NCBI GenBank assembly: GCA_016286595.1
Contig: JAEETR010000145.1
Span: 1 to 14,502 of the forward strand
DNA: 14,502 nucleotides
Direction of reading: 5' to 3'
Origin: Oscillospiraceae bacterium
GTDB taxonomy: Bacteria; Bacillota; Clostridia; Oscillospirales; Oscillospiraceae
Shown: in pieces, positions 1 through 6,724 of the stretch
How positions within the stretch are numbered: position 1 is the first letter of the stretch
Layout: each line of letters starts with the position of its first letter
Position numbers and translations under genes: made by a program
Notes under the pieces: model-generated
Told to the model about the DNA's origin: nothing
The model's input: the letters and a program-made list of their open reading frames with translations, nothing else
The model's database searches: none

Positions 1-881
1 ACGCCGTTCTCCAGCTGCGGGTATTCCTCGTAAAACTCCTCCTCCGGTATGTCACGCCCCGCCTTGAGGTACAGCTCGTCGGACGGGAAGAATATGCGGG
101 AGCCGTGCTTTTCAAGGCACTCCCGTCCGAACGCTTCCACGTCGTCAAGGGTGCGGGCGGCGCTCTCTCGGTCGAAGGGCTTTATCTCGGGCAGTCCCTC
201 CCGGTGCTTCGTAAGTCCCACGGGGATCACGGACACGCTGGCCACGTTGGGGTACATGGCTGCGAGGTCCGCCATGGTGCGGCGGAGCTCCTCCCCGTCG
301 TTCCAGCCGGGGCAGCAAACTATCTGGCAGTTCATCGTGATGCCCGCCTCGGCAAAGCGCCGCATTATCTCAAGGCCCCGCCCGGCGAAACGGTTTCCCA
401 GCATCCTGCAGCGCAGGTCCGGGTCGGTGGTGTGTACGGAAACGTTGATGGGGCTTATTTTCAGGTCGATGACCCGCTGCACCTCCCGCTCGGCGAGATT
501 AGTCAGCGTGATGTAGCTGCCGGTGAGAAAGGAAAGGCGCACGTCGTCGTCCTTGAAGTATAAGGACGGGCGCAGACCTTTGGGCAGCTGGTCAACGAAA
601 CAGAATATGCACTTGTTGGCGCAGGAATGGGCGGTGTCCATGAGGTATTCCTCAAACTCAAGGCCGCAGTTGTCCCCCTGCTCCTTGCGCACCTCAACGG
701 TGCGCTCCGTCCCGTCGGGCCGCTGCAGCGAAAGCGTCACGTTCTCGTCGTAGGAGTAGTACATGTAGTCCAGCACGTCGGTGACGTCTTTGCCGTTTAT
801 CCGCAGCAGTCTCTCGCCGGGCACGACTCCCGCCGCGTCCGCCGGACTGTCCGGCTGGACGAGACTGATAATATTCCGCAT
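1..881 (-). CDS. DUF512 radical-SAM/PDZ protein (3' part beyond left edge)
   Basis: Partial gene: 293 codons are visible from an ATG at 881, and the frame stays open through base 1. Residues about 1-70 form a PDZ-like domain (SPADAAGVVPGERLLRINGK at 12-31). A radical-SAM cluster motif follows, CANKCIFC, with C87, C91 and C94 in CxxxCxxC spacing, then FVDQLPKGLR and KDDDVRLSF, which are hallmarks of the DUF512 (PDZ plus radical SAM plus DUF512) family. The family is expected to bind a 4Fe-4S cluster and SAM; its reaction is unknown to me. The G-rich stretch GGGGGAG at 885-891 is the ribosome binding site, with a rather short spacer. No other in-frame start precedes it before the hairpin at 900-925. 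It is third in line after yceD and rpmF, so it may be co-transcribed by readthrough. The family call is firm; the function is not. Confidence 0.9.
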   Translation of the reverse strand, partial: MRNIISLVQPDSPADAAGVVPGERLLRINGKDVTDVLDYMYYSYDENVTLSLQRPDGTERTVEVRKEQGDNCGLEFEEYLMDTAHSCANKCIFCFVDQLPKGLRPSLYFKDDDVRLSFLTGSYITLTNLAEREVQRVIDLKISPINVSVHTTDPDLRCRMLGNRFAGRGLEIMRRFAEAGITMNCQIVCCPGWNDGEELRRTMADLAAMYPNVASVSVIPVGLTKHREGLPEIKPFDRESAARTLDDVEAFGRECLEKHGSRIFFPSDELYLKAGRDIPEEEFYEEYPQLENG

Positions 882-899
882 CTTCTCCCCCGATACGAA

Positions 900-925
900 A
901 AGGACGGCGGTAAACCGCCGTCCTT
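900..925 (-). terminator. Hairpin between rpmF and the DUF512 gene
   Basis: A perfect 11-bp stem (AAGGACGGCGG paired with CCGCCGTCCTT) encloses a 4-base loop. In the minus direction it runs into only about four T residues (898-901, partly within the stem). It follows the rpmF stop and sits 18 bases before the next start codon. It is best read as a modest or partial terminator that lets some transcription continue into the DUF512 gene. Confidence 0.65.
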
Positions 926-939
926 CTGGTAGTAATTAC

Positions 940-1128
940 TTACTTATCCTCAGCAACGCTGACGACTTCCCGGCCCTTATACGTACCGCAAACGGGGCAC
1001 GCTCTGTGGGACAGGACCATAGCGCCGCACTTCGGGCACTTGGAAAGTCCCGGGACAGTCATCTTCCAATTAGAACCGCGCCTCTTATCTCTTCTTGCCT
1101 TGGATACTTTCCCCTTCGGAACCGCCAT
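940..1128 (-). CDS. rpmF: 50S ribosomal protein L32
   Basis: A 62-residue small basic protein starting MAVPKGKVSKARRDKRR, the conserved L32 N-terminus. A zinc-ribbon follows: CPKC (C31, C34) and CPVC (C44, C47), i.e. the C+ zinc-binding form of L32. Length is normal for the family. An AGGAGG-type ribosome binding site lies in the 15-base gap after the yceD stop. L32 is a component of the large ribosomal subunit. The yceD-rpmF order is conserved widely in bacteria, and both are expected to be transcribed from the promoter at 1682-1710. Confidence 0.97.
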   Translation of the reverse strand: MAVPKGKVSKARRDKRRGSNWKMTVPGLSKCPKCGAMVLSHRACPVCGTYKGREVVSVAEDK

Positions 1129-1143
1129 CTATGACACCTCCTG

Positions 1144-1641
1144 TTAATTATTCTCCAGGAGCTGTCTCAACACAGCCAACCTGGGGTCTCCTTCGGCCCT
1201 GCAGTCGCAGGGACCTTCGTTCAAGTTTTTTCCGCAGGTGGGACACAGCCCTCTGCAGTCTTCTTTGCACAGCGTGACCTGCTCCATGTTCAGCACGAAC
1301 GCGGTGATGAAGATCTCGTCAAGATCGATCTGCGTACCGTCTATCAGGTACAGCTCGGAATCGTCCTCGTCGGGAAGCTCCTCTACCAGCGTCGCCGCAA
1401 CGTTCAGGCGCAGGTGCTTTTCAAACTCCGCAAGGCATCTGTCGCACCGACAGCGCATGTCCGCGTCAAGCTCGCCTTTGAGGATCATCATACCCGCCTC
1501 GTTCTCCACCGTGCCGAAAGCCCTCACAGGCCCCTCATATTCAAGCACGGAGTCGAACTCCAGAGCGGCTTTGTCCAGCTCGTAATCGAACGGACGGCTC
1601 TCGCCGGGTATATCTATTATCTCGCAAAGCTCAAGACGCAT
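1144..1641 (-). CDS. yceD: YceD / DUF177 family protein
   Basis: A 165-residue protein of DUF177 (YceD), the family that normally precedes rpmF. The central CRCDRCLAEFE segment is the characteristic Cys pair motif. The C-terminal part carries LCKEDCRGLCPTCG and later GPCDC, a Cys-rich probable metal site typical of Gram-positive members. Members have been linked to 23S rRNA accumulation in E. coli and plastids; that is family knowledge, not visible here. The ATG at 1641 has GGGGTGAG just upstream. A consensus promoter lies about 40 bases before the start. It is separated by 15 bases from rpmF and is clearly in the same operon. Confidence 0.93.
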   Translation of the reverse strand: MRLELCEIIDIPGESRPFDYELDKAALEFDSVLEYEGPVRAFGTVENEAGMMILKGELDADMRCRCDRCLAEFEKHLRLNVAATLVEELPDEDDSELYLIDGTQIDLDEIFITAFVLNMEQVTLCKEDCRGLCPTCGKNLNEGPCDCRAEGDPRLAVLRQLLENN

Positions 1642-1659
1642 CGCTCACCCCACGGAATA

Positions 1660-1671
1660 GGCCTTTTGGCC
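1660..1671. repeat. 12-bp perfect palindrome at the yceD transcription start
   Basis: GGCCTTTTGGCC is a perfect inverted repeat (GGCC-TTTT-GGCC, its complement reading GGCC-AAAA-GGCC). It lies about +5 to +16 from the start predicted for the promoter at 1682-1710. It could be a small operator or simply a short 5'-UTR hairpin. Role unknown. Confidence 0.4.
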
Positions 1672-1681
1672 GCGCTACGAT

Positions 1682-1710
1682 ATTATAGATGAATTGTTTT
1701 GCCTTGTCAA
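1682..1710 (-). promoter_or_regulatory. Sigma-A promoter for yceD-rpmF
   Basis: Read on the minus strand, TTGACA (1710-1705), a 17-base spacer, then TATAAT (1687-1682): a full consensus match in both hexamers. The predicted start is near 1675, giving a leader of roughly 34 bases to the yceD ATG. No clear terminator separates it from fruK upstream, so readthrough is also possible. Confidence 0.9.
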
Positions 1711-1786
1711 CAAAAAAATGGTATATACTTTGATGATAAATCGGGTTTCCGGGACCTTTCAGCCGTTATTTTTCACAGTGCGGCCT

Positions 1787-2686
1787 TCACAGCTGTCTGA
1801 GGAGCTCGTCTATGAGTTCCCTTTCCGCCATGCCCTCGGAAAAGGCGGTGGCGCCGCCGGCGGCGGTGCCCAGCTTCAGGGCGTAGTCGCTGTCCCCCGT
1901 CATGGCCCCGGCGATGAACCCGGCCACCATGGAATCCCCCGCCCCGGCGGAATTCACCACGGTGCCTCTGCACACGCCCTGACGGTGCACCCCGCCCGTC
2001 TCGTCCACAAGTATGGCGCCGTCTCCGGCCATGGATACTATAACGTTCCTCGCTCCCATATCCTGCAGACGGCGGGCGTACTTCACGACGTCGCCGTCGT
2101 TTTTGATCTCGACTCCGAACAGCTCGGCAAGCTCGGCGCTGTTGGGCTTTATGAGGTAAGGGCGGTATTTCAGCACGTTCTTCAAAAGGTCCTTCGTGGC
2201 GTCTACCACGGACCATATATCCCTGTCGGACAGCTTTTCAAGGATGCGCTCGTATATGTCCGGGGGCAGCGAACCGGGTATGCTCCCGGCAAGGACGATG
2301 AGGTCCCCGTCCCTGAGGGCCGTAAGCTTTTCAAAGAATGCCGACAGCGACTTGTCGTCTATATCCGGGCCAGTGCCGTTGAGCTCGGTCTCCACCTCGG
2401 ATTTGAGCTTCACGTTTATCCGGGACGTCCCGGAGGGCAGGCGGATGAAATCGGTGGTCACGCCCCGCTCCCGTACGCCCTTCTCTATGGCCTCCCCGGT
2501 AAAACCGGCTATAAATCCCAGCGCCACGGAGTCCACGCCCAGCTCCCGGAGGATGACGGAAACGTTTATGCCCTTGCCGCCGAAGATAAGGCTGTCCCCC
2601 TTCGAGCGGTTCGTCTCCCCCAGCTTTACGCCGGGGATGCGCATGATGTAGTCCACGGCCGGATTGAAGGTTACGGTATATATCAT
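1787..2686 (-). CDS. fruK: 1-phosphofructokinase-like PfkB-family sugar-phosphate kinase
   Basis: A 299-residue cytoplasmic ribokinase-fold (PfkB) kinase. It starts MIYTVTFNPAVDY, as FruK/LacC enzymes do; GGKGINVS (36-43) is PfkB signature 1. NSAGAGDSMVAGF near 245-257 is signature 2, and D251 of GAGD is the expected catalytic base. Length is normal for FruK (about 300-310). The likely reaction is ATP-dependent phosphorylation of fructose 1-phosphate to fructose 1,6-bisphosphate; tagatose-6-phosphate kinase (LacC) cannot be excluded by eye. It stands alone: no fructose PTS (fruA) or DeoR regulator accompanies it here, which is unusual for fruK. The ribosome binding site is AGGAGGAGG, about 7 bases before the ATG. 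Its promoter lies at 2749-2777. Confidence 0.88.
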   Translation of the reverse strand: MIYTVTFNPAVDYIMRIPGVKLGETNRSKGDSLIFGGKGINVSVILRELGVDSVALGFIAGFTGEAIEKGVRERGVTTDFIRLPSGTSRINVKLKSEVETELNGTGPDIDDKSLSAFFEKLTALRDGDLIVLAGSIPGSLPPDIYERILEKLSDRDIWSVVDATKDLLKNVLKYRPYLIKPNSAELAELFGVEIKNDGDVVKYARRLQDMGARNVIVSMAGDGAILVDETGGVHRQGVCRGTVVNSAGAGDSMVAGFIAGAMTGDSDYALKLGTAAGGATAFSEGMAERELIDELLRQL

Positions 2687-2748
2687 AAGAGCGCCTCCTC
2701 CTGTGTGAAAATTCCGCGTTTATGTTTATTCTTCGACGTTTCTGTGCT

Positions 2749-2777
2749 ATTATATTTTATACTGTGCATCCGTGCAA
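2749..2777 (-). promoter_or_regulatory. Promoter for fruK, in a divergent promoter region
   Basis: On the minus strand, TTGCAC (2777-2772), a 17-base spacer, TATAAT (2754-2749). The opposite-strand pseudouridine synthase gene begins at 2814, so its promoter must lie in or next to this AT-rich block. A possible plus-strand -10 is TATACT at 2758-2763, but I find no good -35 for it. The two transcription units therefore probably compete for overlapping DNA. Confidence 0.75.
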
Positions 2778-2813
2778 GTAAAGGGCGATTATTCGGTGAG
2801 GAGGACTCCATCC

Positions 2814-3785
2814 GTGCGTGAATTCATCATAAACAAAAACGACGCCGGGCAGCGTCTTGACCGTTTCTGCGCCAAGGCCGCCCCTCTGCTGCCCTCCTCT
2901 CTCATCCAGAAGCGCATCCGCACGAAGGATATAAAGATAAACGGCCGTCCCGGCAAGAGGGACGACAGGCTGTGCGAGGGGGACGTGGTCCGCATATATG
3001 TTCCCGACGAGTTCTTTCAGAAGGTCACCGACGATACCTCGTGGCTGAAGATCACGTCTCCGAAGATCGACGCGGTCTACGAGGACGAAAACGTTCTTCT
3101 CGTAAACAAACCCGCCGGCATGCTCTGTCACTCCGACTCCGGCGGCGAGTACGACACGCTTATAGCCAACGTGAAGGCGTATCTCAGGGCAAAGGGCGAG
3201 TGGGATCCCGCGGCGGAGAACTCCTTCGTCCCGGCCCTTGCCAACCGTATCGACCGCAACACCTCCGGCATAGTGCTCTCGGCCAAAAACGCCGCGGCCC
3301 TGCGGGTGCTGGACGAGAAGATAAGGAACCGGGAGATAGACAAGCGGTATCTTGCCCTGGCGGAGGGCGTCATGGAGCCGAGGGACGGCGTTCTGAAGGG
3401 ATATCTCTTCAAGGACGCCAGGCGCAACCAGGTCTACGTTCGCAAGGCGCCCGAGAAGGGCGCCAGGACCGCCGTAACCGAGTACAGGACTCTGGCGGTG
3501 AAAAACGGCCTTTCTCTTCTGGAATGCCGTCTCGTCACCGGACGCACCCATCAGATAAGGGCGCAGCTTTCCGCGGCGGGCCATCCCCTTATAGGCGACG
3601 GGAAGTACGGCAGCGAAAAGGTGAACAGAAATTACGGTGAAAAGGGCCAGTGCCTGTGTTCTTACAGGGTGCGTTTTGCGTTCAGGGCCGACGCGGGCCC
3701 CCTGCAGTACCTCAACGGCCGGGAGTTCACCGTCAAAAACGTGGATTTTGTCGAAAAATACGATTTCTCCCCGTCTTTTGATTGA
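2814..3785 (+). CDS. RluA-family 23S rRNA pseudouridine synthase
   Basis: A 323-residue protein from the GTG at 2814. That start has GAGGAGG at 2799-2805 with a 9-base gap. A farther upstream in-frame GTG at 2772 has no such site and falls in the fruK promoter -35. Residues about 10-65 are an S4-like RNA-binding domain (LDRFCAKAA...LIQKRIRTKDIKINGRP). The catalytic domain follows, with NRIDRNTSGIVLSAKN, where D147 is the expected catalytic Asp of the HRLDRxTSG motif (here N replaces H, as in many RluC-like clostridial members). RLVTGRTHQIRAQL is the second conserved motif. It isomerises uridine to pseudouridine, most likely in 23S rRNA; RluC versus RluD specificity cannot be assigned by eye. 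Its TGA overlaps the pot promoter. Confidence 0.92.
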   Translation: MREFIINKNDAGQRLDRFCAKAAPLLPSSLIQKRIRTKDIKINGRPGKRDDRLCEGDVVRIYVPDEFFQKVTDDTSWLKITSPKIDAVYEDENVLLVNKPAGMLCHSDSGGEYDTLIANVKAYLRAKGEWDPAAENSFVPALANRIDRNTSGIVLSAKNAAALRVLDEKIRNREIDKRYLALAEGVMEPRDGVLKGYLFKDARRNQVYVRKAPEKGARTAVTEYRTLAVKNGLSLLECRLVTGRTHQIRAQLSAAGHPLIGDGKYGSEKVNRNYGEKGQCLCSYRVRFAFRADAGPLQYLNGREFTVKNVDFVEKYDFSPSFD

Positions 3786-3810
3786 CTTTTCTATATAAGG
3801 TATGTATATT
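3782..3810 (+). promoter_or_regulatory. Sigma-A promoter for potABCD
   Basis: TTGACT (3782-3787), a 17-base spacer, TATATT (3805-3810). The -35 element overlaps the TGA stop of the pseudouridine synthase gene (3783-3785). Predicted start near 3817 gives a leader of about 85 bases. The pot operon can thus be transcribed both from here and by readthrough, since no terminator separates it from the upstream gene. Confidence 0.82.
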
Positions 3811-3823
3811 TAATGCATTATAC

Positions 3824-3900
3824 CGGGGGACGTTCAGCGCCCCCCGCAAAGGTACGAAATCTCACGGTCCGGGGCGTTCCCGGCCAGGAAAGGGGGAGGA
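3824..3900 (+). promoter_or_regulatory. Structured GC-rich 5' leader of potA
   Basis: Two hairpins can be drawn. One pairs CGGGGG (3824-3829) with CCCCCG (3841-3846) around an 11-base loop. The other pairs CCGGG (3869-3873) with CCCGG (3879-3883), extendable by GG/CC at 3866-3867 and 3884-3885 around a bulged T. The ribosome binding site AGGGGGAGGA (3891-3900) is G-rich, and the C-run at 3840-3845 could also pair with it. This is suggestive of translational control but matches no riboswitch class I can name. Confidence 0.4.
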
Positions 3901-3903
3901 TAA

Positions 3904-5055
3904 ATGGCAAAAGAGCTCATTCGCCTCAGCCATGTGTCGATGGCGTTTGACGGTGAGGTCGTTTTAGACGACATGAACATTTATTTCAACGACAAAGAAT
4001 TCCTCACACTGCTCGGACCCAGCGGCTGCGGCAAGACCACGACGCTGCGCATAGTTGGAGGTTTCCTGACGCCCACGTCGGGAGACGTCTTTTTCGACGG
4101 GGTGAGGATTAATGATGTTCCTCCAAGCAAACGGCAGGTGAACACGGTGTTCCAGCGTTACGCCCTGTTCCCCCACCTGAACGTTTACGAGAACGTGGCC
4201 TTCGGTCTGCGGCTCCAGCGGCCGAAGATATCCGAGAAGGAAACAGCCGCCCGGGTGGGCGAGATGCTGGAGACGGTGTCCCTCAGAGGTTTTGAGCACC
4301 GCACGGTCACGTCTTTGTCCGGCGGTCAGCAGCAGCGTGTGGCCATAGCCCGCGCCCTCGTGATGCGCCCGAAGGTCCTTCTGCTGGACGAGCCCCTGGG
4401 CGCTCTCGACATGCGCCTTCGCAAGGATATGCAGCAGGAGCTCAAGCGTATCCAGCAGCAGATGGAGATAACGTTCATATACGTCACCCACGACCAGGAG
4501 GAGGCTCTGGCCATGAGCGACACCGTCGTGGTGATGAACGCGGGCAAGATCCAGCAGATAGGCTCCCCCGAGGACATATACAACGAGCCGAAAAACGCCT
4601 TCGTCGCCGATTTCATCGGCGAGAGCAACATCGTGGACGGCATTATGCGCGCCGACGAGGTGGTGGAGATATTCGGCAGGAAGTTCCGGTGCGTGGACAA
4701 GGGCTTCGCCCCCGACGAGGAGGTGGACGTGGTCATCCGTCCCGAGGACGTGGACATCGTGCCGCCGGAGAAGGGTCTTCTCATCGGCACCGTCACCAGC
4801 GTGACCTTCAAGGGCATGCACTACGATATAATAGTGGACTTCTACGGCTTCAAGTGGCTCATCGAGACCACGGACTTCTGCCCCGTGGGCGAGCGGATAG
4901 GCATAGACATAGTTCCCGAGGGCTTCCACATAATGAAGAAGAGCATCTACTCCGGCATGTTCGGCGATTACAGCTCCTACTCCGAGGAGTACGACGAGAT
5001 AAGCGACGCCGAATACGTGGAAGAGGCCGCCAATGACGGCGAGGTGCCGGAATGA
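3904..5055 (+). CDS. potA: Spermidine/putrescine ABC transporter ATP-binding protein PotA
   Basis: A 383-residue ABC ATPase that energises polyamine import on the cytoplasmic face of PotBC. Walker A GPSGCGKTT is at 38-46, the Q-loop Q84 in VFQRYALFPH, the signature LSGGQQQR at 138-145, Walker B VLLLDEP with D162/E163, the D-loop at about 165-169 and the H-loop His at H196 (THDQEEA). A TOBE-like regulatory domain occupies about 240-350 (VVIRPEDVDIV, GTVTSVTFKG). After it comes a 31-residue tail (353-383) with 12 acidic and no basic residues and four Tyr, which is not part of the usual fold. The ATG at 3904 follows GGGGGAGG. The stop overlaps the potB start in an ATGA, which implies translational coupling. 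Confidence 0.95.
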   Translation: MAKELIRLSHVSMAFDGEVVLDDMNIYFNDKEFLTLLGPSGCGKTTTLRIVGGFLTPTSGDVFFDGVRINDVPPSKRQVNTVFQRYALFPHLNVYENVAFGLRLQRPKISEKETAARVGEMLETVSLRGFEHRTVTSLSGGQQQRVAIARALVMRPKVLLLDEPLGALDMRLRKDMQQELKRIQQQMEITFIYVTHDQEEALAMSDTVVVMNAGKIQQIGSPEDIYNEPKNAFVADFIGESNIVDGIMRADEVVEIFGRKFRCVDKGFAPDEEVDVVIRPEDVDIVPPEKGLLIGTVTSVTFKGMHYDIIVDFYGFKWLIETTDFCPVGERIGIDIVPEGFHIMKKSIYSGMFGDYSSYSEEYDEISDAEYVEEAANDGEVPE

Positions 5056-5888
5056 CCCGGGGCATGAAGCGCCTTTCCATACCCTATATAGTATGGATGG
5101 CCATATTCGTGGTGGCGCCCATCTTCATCGTGCTCATCTACGCCGTGACCAGCAGCTCCGGCGCGTTCACAGCGGCCAATTTCTCCAACATGCTCTCCTA
5201 TTCCGGAGTGTTCGCCCGGTCCATGTGGCTGGCGTTCATCGCCACGGTGATCTGCCTCGTCATAGGCTATCCCGCCGCGTATATCCTTTCACGGCTGGGT
5301 CCCGGCGCGCAGAAGATATGCATGATGCTGGTTATCCTGCCCATGTGGATCAACTCCCTGCTGCGGACCTACGCCTGGATGAGCATTCTGGAGAACACCG
5401 GCCTTCTCAACAGGTTTTTCCGCGCCATCGGGCTTCTGGACCTTCTGGGCATCGAGTTCGTGCCCATGATAAACACCCCCGGCGCCGTGGTGCTGGGCAT
5501 GGTCTACGACTTTCTTCCCTTCATGATACTTCCCATCTACTCCGTGCTGGTGAAGATGGACTACACGCTGGTGGAGGCCGCCGAGGATCTGGGGGCCACC
5601 CCTGCGAAGGTGTTCACGAAGGTGACGCTGCCTCTGTCCGTATCCGGCGTGGTGTCCGGCGTGACCATGGTGTTCGTGCCGGCCATATCCACCTTCGTCA
5701 TCTCCCGGCTGCTGGGCGGCGGCAGTGACATGCTGCTGGGCGATCTTATCGAGATGCAGTTCCTCGGCACCGCCTACAACCCCCATCTGGGCAGCGCCAT
5801 CTCCATAGTGATGATGGTGATCGTCGTTATATGCATGAGCCTTATGAACCGCTTCGGCGACGGTGAGGAGGGGGCGATACCGCTATGA
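5052..5888 (+). CDS. potB: Spermidine/putrescine ABC transporter permease PotB
   Basis: A 278-residue integral membrane permease with about six hydrophobic segments, beginning with IPYIVWMAIFVVAPIFIVLI near residues 10-29. The cytoplasmic EAA loop that docks onto PotA is EAAEDLGATPAKVFTKVTLP. Length is typical. The start shares ATGA with the potA stop, with GAGGTG shortly upstream. A second ATG four codons in is possible but less likely. With PotC it forms the channel through which PotD-delivered polyamine enters the cell. Confidence 0.94.
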   Translation: MTRGMKRLSIPYIVWMAIFVVAPIFIVLIYAVTSSSGAFTAANFSNMLSYSGVFARSMWLAFIATVICLVIGYPAAYILSRLGPGAQKICMMLVILPMWINSLLRTYAWMSILENTGLLNRFFRAIGLLDLLGIEFVPMINTPGAVVLGMVYDFLPFMILPIYSVLVKMDYTLVEAAEDLGATPAKVFTKVTLPLSVSGVVSGVTMVFVPAISTFVISRLLGGGSDMLLGDLIEMQFLGTAYNPHLGSAISIVMMVIVVICMSLMNRFGDGEEGAIPL

Positions 5889-6724
5889 CGGGAAAGAAGG
5901 TACGCTTCGGCGAAAAGCTGCTGGTGGTACTGCTTTTCGTCTTCCTCTACGCGCCGATACTGGTGCTGATAGTTTTCTCCTTCAACGCCACAAAAAGCCG
6001 CGCCGTGTGGACGGGGTTCACCTTTAAATGGTACGGGGAGCTCTTCTCCGACGCAACGCTCATGTCCTCACTGTACACCACCCTGGGCGTGGCGGTGCTG
6101 TCCTCCCTCATAGCAACGGTGGCCGGCACCCTGGCCGCCATGGCCTTCTACAACATGAAAAAGCGCTGGCGCACTCCCCTGCTGACCATCAGCAACATAC
6201 CGGTGGTCAATGCGGACATAATAACCGGCGTGTCCCTTTCGCTGCTTTTCGTATCCGTGGGCAAATTCCTGGGCCACGAGTACGGCTTCCTGGGCTTCGG
6301 CACGCTGCTGCTGGCCCACATCAGCTTCAACATCCCATACGTGGTGCTGTCCGTTATGCCCAAGTTCCGCCAGCTGGACAACAATCTGGTCGACGCGGCG
6401 GAGGACCTGGGCTGCACGCCGGCGCAGGCATTCACCAAGGTGGTGCTGCCTCAGATAATGCCCGGCGTTGTATCCGGCATGCTCATAGCCTTCACCATGT
6501 CGGTGGACGACTTTGTGATAAGCTACTTCACTGCGGGCACCACCACCCAGACCCTTTCCATGTATATCTACGCCATGACCCGCATGCGGGTCTCGCCGAA
6601 GATAAACGCCATATCCACCCTGCTGTTCACCGTGGTGCTGGCGCTGCTCATCATAATCAATTTCAGAAACAATAAGAACGACGGCGCGGCAAAGCCCGTC
6701 ACCGCAAAGGAGATAAAACAATGA
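5885..6724 (+). CDS. potC: Spermidine/putrescine ABC transporter permease PotC
   Basis: A 279-residue membrane permease of the PotC type. The first membrane segment is near residues 11-32 (LLVVLLFVFLYAPILVLIVF), followed by the sequence FNATKSRAVWTGFTFKWY that is typical of PotC. Its EAA loop reads DAAEDLGCTPAQAFTKVVLP. The start lies in an ATGA overlap with the potB stop; GAGGAGG lies about 13 bases upstream, so coupled reinitiation probably matters. The stop in turn overlaps the potD start. Confidence 0.94.
   Translation: MTGKKVRFGEKLLVVLLFVFLYAPILVLIVFSFNATKSRAVWTGFTFKWYGELFSDATLMSSLYTTLGVAVLSSLIATVAGTLAAMAFYNMKKRWRTPLLTISNIPVVNADIITGVSLSLLFVSVGKFLGHEYGFLGFGTLLLAHISFNIPYVVLSVMPKFRQLDNNLVDAAEDLGCTPAQAFTKVVLPQIMPGVVSGMLIAFTMSVDDFVISYFTAGTTTQTLSMYIYAMTRMRVSPKINAISTLLFTVVLALLIIINFRNNKNDGAAKPVTAKEIKQ

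Noticed and set aside
2772..2813. Upstream GTG as start of the pseudouridine synthase
   Set aside because: It lies in the -35 of the opposite promoter and has no ribosome binding site, whereas the GTG at 2814 has GAGGAGG at good spacing.
1694..2821. Long plus-strand open frame opposite fruK
   Set aside because: It is the antisense shadow of a well-matched PfkB kinase, starts in a promoter region, has no family resemblance, and lacks a ribosome binding site.
3964..4929. Long minus-strand open frame opposite potA, rich in His, Val and Leu
   Set aside because: Antisense shadow of a clear ABC ATPase; no recognisable motifs or start signals.
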